Source: Cyathus striatus (Eukaryota; Basidiomycota; Agaricomycetes; Agaricales; Nidulariaceae). From it: a stretch of DNA of 64,000 bases. The stretch's first letter is position 1, and each line of letters begins with the position of its first letter. This document shows positions 1 to 10,194 of this stretch, piece by piece. A model generated the notes under the pieces. That model was not told the DNA's origin, made no database searches, and worked only from the letters and a program-made list of their open reading frames with translations. The stretch is from the NCBI GenBank assembly GCA_025738555.1, contig JAOVFP010000006.1, positions 4,588,001 to 4,652,000 on the forward strand. The letters are read 5' to 3'. The translations under genes and the position numbers were made by a program.

Positions 1-1550
1 ACAGGTGCGACACAACAAGTAGATCTCGGACACCATTTCAGATTCCAGACCAACTTCCTACTACGACTGAAGTACTAGTTGAGTGACAGTGCTGTCGAAA
101 TGCCAGGTGCCAATACGTAGCGGTACAAAATTAAAAAACCGATCCTTACATAATCCATAAAAACATGTGATTGGCCACATGCAAATTGAGATCTGGATCT
201 GAATCCTCCAGCCCAGTCTAGCGATTTCGAGCGGTGTCGAGCGAGAAATAGTGTATAGATTTTTGTCGAGCGGCACCTAGTAGCAAAATACCTCTAAGGC
301 TACTAACAATCTAACAATGTCTTGACACCTTCTCGAACACAGATTACGACACGTCCTTCAAACTTTCATAATGCAAAATCTAGGTATATGAACGCAATTG
401 CGGAAGCAATATTAAAATATTTGCGTAAGTCGTTCTTTTCCTTTCTCTATTATAATCCTGGCACTTTTCCGTGGCATGCAGGACCCTCCTTCCTTTTCCC
501 CTTCTCGCGTTTCACGTTATTCTTGGAAATTTCGTATGTCTTTCACTCCACCCTTCTCCTACTAATTTCTCTTCAAGTTTTGCATGTAACACTTCCTAGC
601 ATTTGGATTTGGAAGTCATGGGCCCACTACGATTTCGAAGGTATGTTTCTCAGTTTTACAGTGCTACTATAAAAATCAATCTGATTGTGTCTTCTCGCGC
701 GCAGGCTTTCCTGTCAACATACATCCGCTATTTCCCTACAACTCCAAGCTTCCCAGTTAACCTTGCCGACACTTCGATTTTCTGTCATTCCGCTGAGCTG
801 GAATTAGTCTCGATGTTCTGGAGTAGGGATTATTGCTTGAGAGGGTGCATATTTGTGTACATATTGTATGTATAATTTCATCTGAATATTTGAACTGATG
901 CTGATGGCATTATAGTAAATTCAGCGGTGCTATACTGCAAGCTTTGTTGGTGTTATATTTGTGTGGATAGTATTATATGTTATTAGATACATTTCCAATA
1001 TACATTTTTTGTTTTAAAACGGCTCGGAATGTAAAAGACATGGCAAGATGTAGCTAGAATAACGCTACCAAATGCTACGTTGTCACCAGATATGACTATA
1101 CTTACCAGGTAAATAAATGCTTGGAATATGGGAGTTTCTCTTGGCGTTAGTTTAGAATAGATGTGCTTAGATCATCTAAAGATGACACTCGCAAAAAATC
1201 GTTGTATTCTATTTTTGCTAGCGAAGTATAGTGTCATTTAGCGGTTGGATCTCAATTGATACCACTAGTTCTCCCTAGACCGACTTTTGACTGGGAGGCC
1301 TCCAGGCTCAAGCACTTTCCTTTCAAATCCTGCAGGCTGCCAACCTAGGCTAATCCATCCAACTCTTCAGTTGCATTTTACTCTATTATCCCAATAAAAT
1401 CCGTTGTCGCGCAATCAATGGCGCGATTCGATGATACGTTCAGGGCAATACGCCCTAATGTAATTTTCATGACACAAAATAATCCAAAATATACGATACA
1501 GATTTTCTAACTCGTTGATAAGTACTTACTGTTATGCTCTCGTGCTCGAT
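1..1550. other. Left flank without a supported gene
   Basis: This stretch is AT-rich. A plus-strand open stretch at 322-672 runs up to a plausible GT-AG intron (about 641-705) followed by another open stretch to 875, but neither piece shows a recognisable domain, signal peptide or compositional support. I see no RNA gene. It may hold the edge of a gene lying outside the window or only decayed sequence. Confidence 0.4.
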
Positions 1551-3109
1551 TTAATAACTTGCTGCCAGACGCTTCAATACATATTCCTTTGCCTTGCGAC
1601 CGATAAGTAACAGTCGTATATCACAACACATGCATCGTAGTACCCACCGAAATTGGTTCATACTTCTTAGGGTTGGACTCTGACCACGTCCCTGGGACAC
1701 AATCAACGACAATGTCCATGTCCTATAGCTTGCCAATAAATGTTACCTAAAACGATACAAAGAATCTGTCACTTACTGCACCACAGAACTATTTTCATGA
1801 GTTCCTCAGTTAGAGTACTCAACAACTTGAGATACTGAACTCACATATGGAATAGAATATCTATCTGGGATCATCCCTTCGGAATTAGCTAATGCTGGGG
1901 AGCACGAACTCGATGAACAGCACTCTTGATTGTATCATTTGACCCTATCATTGTGTTAGTATCTATCAGCTTATCGAGGAAACAACGTACATCTCATCAA
2001 GAAGTCTCCTGCATTTATCAAGACTGTACCGGGAACTGGTGGGACAGGCTGGAATAAGGAAGTAGTTAATACGAGACATGACGATACTGTTCTGAAAAGA
2101 TGGCCTGCCTTAAACGTTCCAGGATTCTTCGGATCTTCGACTTCCAACCCGCCAATATCATCTTGAAATAGCAGCTATTACAGGATTAGATGGTACAAAC
2201 TTCATTACGGTTTATACATTACGAACCGTGATCGAACCGAAATCGGAATGTTCGTCGATTCGAATGACTTTGTTGTTCTTAATGGCATCAGCAGACACAC
2301 TGGCGTCAAATTCGCATCAAGGTGAGCCACGTTCTATTATAGTATATGTCCGCTAACCTCGGATAATGAAGGAGCCTGAGCTGATTATCGGCTTGTGTGT
2401 GAACCCGTACGAAATATTCTTCTCCAAGGTCGAAAGCGAGTGAAAGAGCCTTAAGAACTTCTTTCTCTAGGTCGTAGCATATCTATAAACATGAAGTGTC
2501 AATAATACCCTTCTGTCACAAATAATATAAGGAATTACCCACCCAATAAAAGTCCAAACATGCCTCTCGATATCCTGGAAGGACACCTTCTGGCAGCCAG
2601 ATATTTGGCATAACTAGATCGTCCTCTCTTCCAGACTCGAAGCTCTCCTTTACATCAGGTGCCTTGGCACGATGAGCCGCCAATTCTGATTCGTCATACA
2701 GATGTTGTGAGACTTTCTCTTGTCCAGGAGCAGAGTATCCTGGTAACAGCCTGCTTATCAGCTTGGCTATAGCATGAGAAGCAGAAAACAAACCTCTGTG
2801 GTGTGTTCCAGAAGGTGGGTGTGGAGCGAGTAGTTTCTTTTCCAGAGGAAGAGAAAAGAACTTCTTTGTCTTTAGTGGAAGGATAACAGGTAATAAAGAA
2901 TCGAGTTATGGACGTTATAGGTTGGAAGTGAGAAAGAAACAAACCCAATCGAACATTTCCTCTAGCTTGCTGTCCGGAACTCCGTGATTAGTCAGATACA
3001 CGAATCCCACAGTTTTGAACGAATCTAGTAGCTCAGCAGCCACTTTTGTCTTATCTGTCCCGTCACGAAATGGTGCGAAGTCGACGACTCGTACTGTGTT
3101 AGTGGTCAT
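1551..3109 (-). CDS. Fe(II)/2-oxoglutarate-dependent oxygenase (isopenicillin-N-synthase-like)
   Basis: A multi-exon gene with about eight exons. The first exon, from the ATG at 3109, encodes a DIOX_N-type start (VVDFAPFRDG, then GFVYLTNHGVPDSKLEEMFDW). Later exons give KKFFSLPLEKKLLAPHPPSG, GYSAPGQEKVSQ, KESFESGRED and PNIWLPEGVLPG, all typical of fungal members. The catalytic core is visible: the H-x-D pair in RIDEHSDFGSIT (about 2225-2265), the distal His in IKSAVHRV, and the 2-oxoglutarate-binding R-x-S in PDRYSIPY (about 1860-1930). The end is AKEYVLKRLAASY followed by TAA at 1551. The family uses Fe(II) and 2-oxoglutarate, with O2, to oxidise small molecules; the substrate cannot be told. 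All motifs are intact, so it is probably functional. Exact exon borders are my own reading. Confidence 0.88.
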
Positions 3110-5060
3110 GTTCGAATAGATGATGACGGTACTGAAGGAGTGAGCACCTGGGATTCCGGAATCTGAGAAGCAGCGCTATTTGGTCATGTGTATAGGCAGT
3201 TCCAAATATAGATCTCCGCAAGCTCCCATGTATGATCTTGCTCCCATCATGCCATGTCTCAAGCAATTACTACTTCGACATCTAGAAATCGATGACTCGG
3301 CTTAGAGTCTTAGACAGTCAGCGACAAAAGAATGTGTAGACCAGTACGTAATGGCCACAGTACTGGTAAGTCCTCTCAAATGTTTAAAACGTTTAAACTT
3401 CATGATTATCTAAGATCGTAGGTCCAGTTGCATATTACTGTAGAAATATATTACTAATCAAATGTCTTCATGATCATCAGCGCCCGCTGCCTCCACATAC
3501 GCATTTAGATAGTTTACTATACTTTTTATGTGTTCTCCAGACAATGTGCTCCGCTTTTTTGTATTTAAGTAGTTTACAATGTACCGTAAATACTTATCCA
3601 TTTGCCTCATGCTCACCTCCCCCTGCGTGCTTTGAGGTCAAATGTAACGTCGTCGTCGTCGTCGATGCGTCGTTTATTTCAACAATTACATGGTATACTT
3701 CCTCGTTGTGTATTCTTATACGAACTACGAATTTTTTTTAGCTAATGCATAAAATCCACCTTAATGTGATGTCGGAAACTGTAGTGTACAACGAGCAGTA
3801 CTCTGCAATGCTTAACATGGTGTAACTCCACGGAACGTATCCGGTATGAATGTGCATCCTGGACCTTGCCTGGATCGTGTGATATTGGTGTGATATCAGT
3901 GATAGATGATGCGTTGCACTGAGGTGCTTCAAAATTGGTGTAAGTACTTATAAGTACTGAAAGTATTATTTCGGGTACTTATGTAGATGATAAATCTCAA
4001 GCGAACATTGAAACTGTTCGTAATCGCAAAAGGCCGAACAGGGCGAGAAAGTCTCACGTAATCGTGTGACACGAAAAAATCACCTAGGTCTAGCCTGTTG
4101 CAAATTGAATTTGCAACCCTTGAGCTTGCGGCCTTGCCCACCTCGTTACTACTAGTGACTTCCAGCTATCACTTCTGTGGATGGGTCACCTGAAGAATCC
4201 GCAATAGATCGCCATCTGGCGTCGACAATAATTATGTAGTGACCATACAACAGGCTCACTACACTCAGATTCAAGAACGGGAAGGAGGAGAAACGTCGGA
4301 ACTACCAGCCTGTACGTCACCTTTCATACCCTTATCAATGATCATGCGTGAAAAGATATGTCAATACTTACTCGAGTTGTCAGGGGTAGTGGCCTGTAGA
4401 GGCCGATATTGCAACAGGATTTATGTCCAGCACGTGAAAATTGTGGCTGGTAGGTGAGATCTGACCTCACATCGTTTGTGGACTGGGCTGTGCAACCCGC
4501 TACCTGCTACTTGGTGAATCCTCTCGTGCGGTCGAGCCTCGTCGCTTTACAAGCGTTTTTGAAACGGGCGAGTACTAAATATCGATGTCTGACTACAACG
4601 GAATGCTAAAAAAGTAAACGACTTCATTCCAAGCTAACCATCAAGCTTCGATGTTTAAGATGAGTGTTATATCATTCTATAATACTTCAGCTTTTGTATT
4701 TTATTTCGCAGACTTATGTTGAACCCTCATGGTCATCTAATATGGATTGCCCAGCCGTCCACAGCATCAAAATCGTTCCGTCGATCCCCTCCACCTGGGG
4801 CTTTTAGTATAACGTGCACATTTTTGACCTGCCATCATACCATCTCAACTTTAATTGTTGATTTTTCGCTATGATATTCCTTAACAACAAGGGCTTTAAA
4901 TCGCAACAACGGCCAGTGTGAGCCGTCCGAGGCCCACTTTGCGAGGGAATCTGCGTCCGCATTTGAAGCGGGCAAAATGACCGTAATACCTTGGCAAAAT
5001 CAATGATTGGCGAAAAATCTCATTCTACGAGGACGACTATATGGACTTGTCTACCTAACA
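3110..5060. other. Intergenic region between two divergent genes
   Basis: About 2 kb upstream of both the oxygenase and the wall protein gene, presumably holding both promoters. It contains a GTC trinucleotide run (about 3647-3670) and a perfect 21-base palindrome at about 4098-4118. No convincing open frame was found. Confidence 0.5.
4070..4150 (-). repeat. Possible tRNA-derived short repeat or hairpin
   Basis: On the minus strand a GGTGGGCAAGGCCGC stretch is followed by GGGTTGCAAATTC, which loosely resembles RNA polymerase III A and B boxes. It ends in a perfect inverted repeat (10-base arms, 1-base centre, about 4098-4118). This could be a SINE fragment or a degraded tRNA-like sequence; no complete cloverleaf can be drawn. 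Confidence 0.25.
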
Positions 5061-5182
5061 CAATAACCTTTAAAAGACGATACGGATCTTCATACTTCTA
5101 GACATACGTCGTTCGTTTTCTGTCTCCCTCTCCCTTCCTCACCCTTAATTTCATTTCTATCCTCTTACGAGCATCGTCCACC
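5061..5182 (+). promoter_or_regulatory. Core promoter and leader of the wall protein gene
   Basis: A CAAT-like motif and the AT-rich TTTAAAAG (about 5061-5076) precede a long pyrimidine-rich tract (about 5108-5165) that ends just before the start codon in a favourable CCACCATG context. CT-rich leaders of this kind are common before strongly expressed genes of filamentous fungi. The assignment rests on composition only. Confidence 0.4.
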
Positions 5183-6148
5183 ATGCTTTACTTTTCCGCT
5201 GCCGTGATTGCATTAGCGTTTTCCGGCCTTGTTCTTTCGCTGCCAAACAACGCTCTCTCTTCGTCAGCAGCCTTCCCCGCAACTACAGGGACCTATTACA
5301 CGACTTCGCATTACGGTAGTCCCACTAGTGCCAACTTCACTTGGACTTCCGACGCATATCCAACGACCTACTACGGAGGCAACACTGGTGTTTATGACTC
5401 TTATACCGCTACCACCACAGTGACCATCGACTGCGCCGCCACTCCAGTCGCCACCGGTACCGTTGGGTCCACTACCTATGTAGCCAATGGAACGAGTTAC
5501 GTGGTACCTGCAACTTCCTATGCTATTCCGGCCACTTTTAGCACTAACCGGGTACACACGGCGTACACCACAACACCCCTTGGTGGTGACACTACCTCGT
5601 ATTCCACATCCCGTGGCGGTGATACTACCTTGTACACGACTAGCACCAACCGGGTTCATATCTCGTACACCACCACATCCCTAGGCGGTGACACTACTTC
5701 ATACTCCACATCCCGCGGCGGTGATACTACCGTGTACACCACTAGCACCAACCGAGTGCATACTCCATACACCGCCACATCCCTTGGCGGTGACACGACC
5801 TCGTACTCGACATTCCCCGGCACTGACACTACCATATACTCGACATCCCGTGATGGTGCCACTACTTCGTACTCAACATCCCGCGGCGGTGACACTACCG
5901 TGTACACTTCACCCTATGGTGGTACCGCTACCGCATATACTTCCGTCTCGACTTACAAGCCTACCGTCACATTTACTGTCGCTGTTTGCGCTGCCACTTC
6001 CAACGCTACCGCATCCGCTACTTCTTCAGCCATCGCTGTTACTGCTTTGAACGCTCAGGCCGGTACCAATTCAGCTTTCTCTATCGTTGCAGGAAAGGGC
6101 GTTTCTCTTGCCGTTCTTTCTGGCCTCTTCGCCGTTCTCATGCTTTAA
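5183..6148 (+). CDS. Secreted Ser/Thr-rich repeat protein, probably GPI-anchored
   Basis: A single-exon protein of 321 residues. Residues 1-20 form a signal peptide (MLYFSAAVIALAFSGLVLS). The mature part is very rich in Ser, Thr, Tyr and Gly, with N-glycosylation sequons near NFT, NGT and NAT. From about residue 125 to 255 it consists of imperfect tandem repeats built on LGGDTTSYSTSRGGDTT and TSTNRVH. The C-terminus (about 298-321) is hydrophobic with no charged tail (GVSLAVLSGLFAVLML), preceded by small residues suited to a GPI omega site. This layout predicts an O-mannosylated cell-wall or plasma-membrane protein in an adhesin-like role. No catalytic domain is visible. The repeats are also conserved at base level, so copy number may vary between strains, and they create long antisense open frames that I do not regard as genes. 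Confidence 0.85.
   Translation: MLYFSAAVIALAFSGLVLSLPNNALSSSAAFPATTGTYYTTSHYGSPTSANFTWTSDAYPTTYYGGNTGVYDSYTATTTVTIDCAATPVATGTVGSTTYVANGTSYVVPATSYAIPATFSTNRVHTAYTTTPLGGDTTSYSTSRGGDTTLYTTSTNRVHISYTTTSLGGDTTSYSTSRGGDTTVYTTSTNRVHTPYTATSLGGDTTSYSTFPGTDTTIYSTSRDGATTSYSTSRGGDTTVYTSPYGGTATAYTSVSTYKPTVTFTVAVCAATSNATASATSSAIAVTALNAQAGTNSAFSIVAGKGVSLAVLSGLFAVLML
5560..5930 (+). repeat. In-gene tandem repeat array
   Basis: Units containing GGCGGTGACACTACC and CACATCCCG recur at short spacing, and a longer unit that includes ACTAGCACCAACCGGGT recurs about every 105-110 bases. All keep the reading frame. They encode the GGDTT and TNRVH repeats of the wall protein. Confidence 0.8.
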
Positions 6149-6404
6149 TCAAATAGTCCTTTCACTTTTCAGTTCTCCGTTTTCTTACCTCTCGTTCCTC
6201 CTTTTCCGCATACATTACCTGAAATGCAAGCTTATACATTGTCGGTAGTAGTAGGGAATATTTTGGACTTTAGTAACTCATCCTACATGTTAAATTGATA
6301 AATTCGATCAACTGCTTCGGTTTTATCGTGTTGACTTCGTTAACACGTTACGCTAGTGGCAAAACAAAGCACGACTAATCCAAAAGCTGTGCAAGAGTCG
6401 TGTG

Positions 6405-6520
6405 TGATGATGCTCAGCGTTCCACCATGGCGGTCAAAGTGCACATTTATTGTGCCGCGCAACTTTTTTTGAGGGTGTCGCAACTTTTTCTTTCTCAGCG
6501 CAACTTTTTTTCAGCGCAAT
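6405..6520 (+). repeat. Dispersed repeat with CGCAACTTTTTT motifs, left copy
   Basis: The segment GGTCAAAGTGCACATTTATT, then TGTGCCGCGCAACTTTTT, and further copies of CGCAACTTTTT are found again in reverse complement at 20208-20345. The two copies agree at roughly 80% over about 90 bases and more weakly over about 25 bases outside that. They face inward, as terminal inverted repeats would. Confidence 0.65.
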
Positions 6521-7984
6521 TCATTAAGAGGCAGAGCCCTACTTTTCCACTTGCCTCTCCAGTAATCAATGCCAAACGAAACATAAACAACTATATTAAT
6601 CTAGCCAGTGAAGGAGCGACAAATTATTAGACTTAATAAAAGAATATATAAATTTGAATACTACGACTTCTCATGCCTTACAGGTACTACAACATACAGC
6701 TACGTATATTCACTGTCTCTCTGTGAACACCACTAATTACTAACCAACACTTCACTCTACGTACAATAACCCTTGTCCGCTTCCTAACCACACCTCACTC
6801 TATGCAAACCTACAACTTGAATGAATGCCATGTTAACACGACGAAGTATGTGGATGCGAGTTTCACACTGACGGTACGTTCCTGTTGATTAAGATACATA
6901 AAAGATATGCGGGGGCACGCTGGGACAAAGAAAGCTAATCGAAAGATTGGTTGGTGGGAATATTATGAACGTACCAATCAATGGTAAAACGGGACACGAA
7001 GGAAGGCGAAGGCTGAGAGGAGAATAGTGGGAAAGTGCTCGCTTGAGGCTGTACGTGACTGCAGTACGTATCGAGTACTGGGACACGTTAGCAGAGGTCC
7101 AGGCGGCATCGGACGTGGCCCACACTATCACAACCAACAAGATCCAAAGCAATGACTCTTTACATACCATCTGTACCTCTACACACCCAAAATAGCCGCT
7201 ATCCACTCCATCAATGGCAGCTCCAATACGGTTCGAGCCCACAAGGGGAGCCTACGAAGAGAACCGCAAACACGGCTTGGTGATCTTCTGCATTGTTGGT
7301 CTCAGTACATTCCAATGCTTCGAAGCGGAGTTGACGAACGGGACGGTGAATTTCGGCGAGGTACGATGATGGACGACAATGGTATATATAAAGGGCCACG
7401 CACTGCATAAGCGGAACGGTCCAATAGAGGGCGCAAAAACAACATAAGCTCAACTAAGAGCAGGTATTAAGTAATTTACAAGACACAAGGAAAAATATAT
7501 TGAACGTACCGTTCCATAGATTTTATGCCAGCTTTCCAAACGAACTTCAAGCAGCAAAGAACTTATGAACGAGCGGTATCACAGCCTGATAGGGGAAGTT
7601 GGAAGTTGGAAGCTGGAAGTTGGAACGCGTCGCATCGGTCGCACACCACTGGCCAGTGCCACGCTAGCAACGGAAGCTCCTGCCAAATAATACCAATGAA
7701 CGCGTACACAGCTACACACGAAATATATCACGTGTACATATGGGGGTGCACAACGCCTGCAAAGCGTGACTCACATGATCTGTGACATCTGTCACGCATG
7801 CCCCCAAATTCTACTGACCCACTGCTCTCGTTCCTCACTCAACACATTTTAGCTAGCTCTTTTGTGTCACGTCATAATAAAAATACATTATCTATGATTT
7901 TATGAAGTTTTTTTTTGTTAAAATGTGCTGGATATTGCTGGAGGCATCAAACCCCTGCCAAAAATCACATCAATTAGGTACTCA
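6521..7984. other. AT-rich stretch without a supported gene
   Basis: Minus-strand open stretches at 6889-7453 have a partly gene-like composition but no recognisable motif and no clear exon structure. A short purine-rich tandem repeat (GGAAGTT and GGAAGCT units) lies at about 7597-7628. Nothing else stands out. Confidence 0.4.
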
Positions 7985-8266
7985 AACTTCATCCTCTTAT
8001 AACTTTTGAACGAGAACACTTCAGAACATATATAATAGAGCAAAATTGCACTATTTTACGATGCCTACAATTGCTATTAGCCGGATTTTTAATTAAGGTG
8101 CTGTAACATATTAATATGACAGGTATTGGTGCATTATCTCATACTTACAATCATGATATTAAAATTCTGGTTAATACGAATTGTCCGCATCGATAAATAG
8201 TACAAATTTGCTCTATAAATCATATACGTACGATTCGATTCCGTAAAGTTATAAGGTATAAGTTCT
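7985..8266. repeat. Long imperfect palindrome (foldback)
   Basis: The sequence from about 7990 to 8120 pairs with the reverse complement of about 8131-8260 in exact register. For example 7997-8003 (TTATAAC) pairs with 8248-8254, and 8059-8064 with 8187-8192, so position pairs always sum to 16251. Identity is roughly 70%. The centre is near 8125. It resembles a decayed foldback or MITE copy, and its transcript would fold into one hairpin. It lies just upstream of the chromovirus. Confidence 0.65.
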
Positions 8267-8647
8267 CGTTCCCATAGCTCAGAGGCACAGCCACAGGTTA
8301 GACATCAAACAACACCATGTGTGATCGATTGCTCAACACAAATATTCCATTATCATGTATATATGAACTACACATTAAGTACAGTTTATAATAGATTATT
8401 TGTATAGGCTGTATAGGTTTTTGTGCATGTAATAATGTTGAATTGGTCAAACTAGGATGTCTCGCTAGTCTCTGAGCTTCATCAAGAGCTTCTGTTACTC
8501 GAATCTATCACGGTGGCACCTATTACTTGTTCCCAAACTCTTAGATCCCTCCAATCCTGCTCCTATCACATTCCATCCACATCTGTACCTCTCTATATAC
8601 CTTGATCTTGCCCTACTCCTTACACCTGTCCTCAATCTCTGAGAGCC

Positions 8648-8950
8648 ATGTTGGTGGACTCTGATGACTCGGACTTTGATCCTAACACATACCTTTCCCT
8701 TCACCAAATTCCTAACTACATCCCACCACCTCATCTTCCCACTCCGCCAACACACCCCATTCTCCGAACCCTTACCATCATCACCGAACCAGGACACAAC
8801 AACAGCCTGAGATTTAATACTCCCACACGATACATATCTTCATTTGAACAGGACTTCTATTCTCCAAATGGATACAAAACCCTTCTGAACACTGTTCACA
8901 ACAATGGTAGAGAACTCCCTACACCCACGTACCCCAACTTCAATCTATAA
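8648..8950 (+). CDS. Small ORF upstream of gag in the chromovirus
   Basis: An uninterrupted 100-residue ORF with an acidic start (MLVDSDDSDFDPNTYLS) and a Pro-rich middle. It shows no known domain. Its TAA at 8948-8950 is followed two bases later by the gag ATG at 8953, an arrangement that would allow termination and re-initiation. It may be a leader peptide or an N-terminal module of Gag in a different frame. It carries no stops, unlike gag and pol. Confidence 0.5.
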   Translation: MLVDSDDSDFDPNTYLSLHQIPNYIPPPHLPTPPTHPILRTLTIITEPGHNNSLRFNTPTRYISSFEQDFYSPNGYKTLLNTVHNNGRELPTPTYPNFNL

Positions 8951-8952
8951 AA

Positions 8953-10194
8953 ATGATCACTCTTGAAATTATTCTTGGATTCATCAGTGCCCTAGTGGCA
9001 GTTTTTATGAAAGATGAGATCATAACCAGATGGAATAACATGACTCCAGAGAATCAAAGGACTATTGGAGAAAGTATATCTGCTATGACTCAAGGAGTCA
9101 CTCAGGAAATCAGAAATGGAATTAAGGAAGATCAACCTGAACCAAGGGAAAAAGTCAAGATCCCCAAAGACTATGAAGGAGATCCCACAACAGTTAACAA
9201 CTGGCTCCGACGAATGGTTCTGTATTTCCAAGAAAAAGGAATAGATAACAACTGGAAACAAATTACTATCACCCTACTGAAAGTAAAGAAAGGAAAGGAC
9301 AATCGAGCCCAAAGATGGGCAGATACATTTTTAGGAGACGTTATCCTCTTTAATGAGGAATGATTGAGATGGAAATTGAGACATAATGGAACAGAACCCA
9401 CATTTCAGGACACTCAGACTGTAGACATTGCTGCAACAGAAACGACCCCAGCAATTAAACACAATGGATTTGATCACCGACCTCTGTTTCCAAATTGGTT
9501 AAAATTCTGTGAATGAATGCAATTCTTCTTCATTTCACAAGAAACACAGAATAATGCTATTGAACAAATTAACAAGGTAGTACAGAATAATTGATCAATC
9601 GAAGATTACACGATTGATTTCATGCAATGGGTCAATTTATCCGGATTTGATAATATAGCCTTAGTAGACAGGTACAGACATGGAATGCACCCCTTGTTGG
9701 CACAAAGACTTATGGAAGTCAGAGGACTTAAAGTCACTGACAAACTTCTCATATGGATTGATAAAGCTGCCAAATTTGAAAGAAATCGCAGAGAAGCAAA
9801 CTTAGGACGTACCCAACAGAACCCTCAACCTCAGAACCAGAACTTTGGACACCCCCAGAACCAATCGAATCCCAGAAACCAACAACAAGGAAATACACAG
9901 CAACAGACACCCGATCGATCTAATCTGATGGTATCACAAGGTGGTAACCGAATGGATCTTGATCAACTCAAAAAGGAAGGACGCTGTTTTTATTGCAAGG
10001 AAAAAGGACACATGTCCAACACATGCCCAAAGAAACCTCGTGGCCCATATGTACAACATAATATAAACATGGACTCTTTGATACTTATAGCCTCCACTAG
10101 TGGAGTTGTAGAATTACCAGATGTAACTAAACTATTGGAAGAGCAATGCGCTCTCCTTATTGCTCAATTGGGTTTTCCCCAAGGCCAGCAGTAA
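8953..10194 (+). pseudogene. gag: gag of the chromovirus, interrupted by three TGA codons
   Basis: The frame runs from ATG 8953 to TAA 10192-10194. It encodes a capsid-type region (DYEGDP, WLRRMVLYFQEKG, NRAQRWAD, then DFMQWVNLSGFDN) and a CCHC zinc knuckle, CFYCKEKGHMSNTC, at about 9982-10026, which binds genomic RNA. It is interrupted by TGA at 9361, 9514 and 9592, with no TAA or TAG before the end. A Gln/Asn-rich linker precedes the knuckle. The 3' end overlaps the pol frame by about 50 bases. Confidence 0.85.
10170..10176 (+). promoter_or_regulatory. Putative -1 ribosomal frameshift site
   Basis: In the gag frame the bases read G GGT TTT, which matches the X XXY YYZ consensus for -1 slippage. 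A -1 shift here moves translation directly into the pol frame, which is open to 10520. This would give a Gag-Pol fusion. The heptamer lies 22 nucleotides before the gag stop. Confidence 0.6.

Noticed and set aside
5264..5907. Long antisense and alternative-frame ORFs opposite the wall protein gene
   Set aside because: They arise from the repeat structure and GC-skewed codons of the sense gene. They have no start context, domain or independent support.
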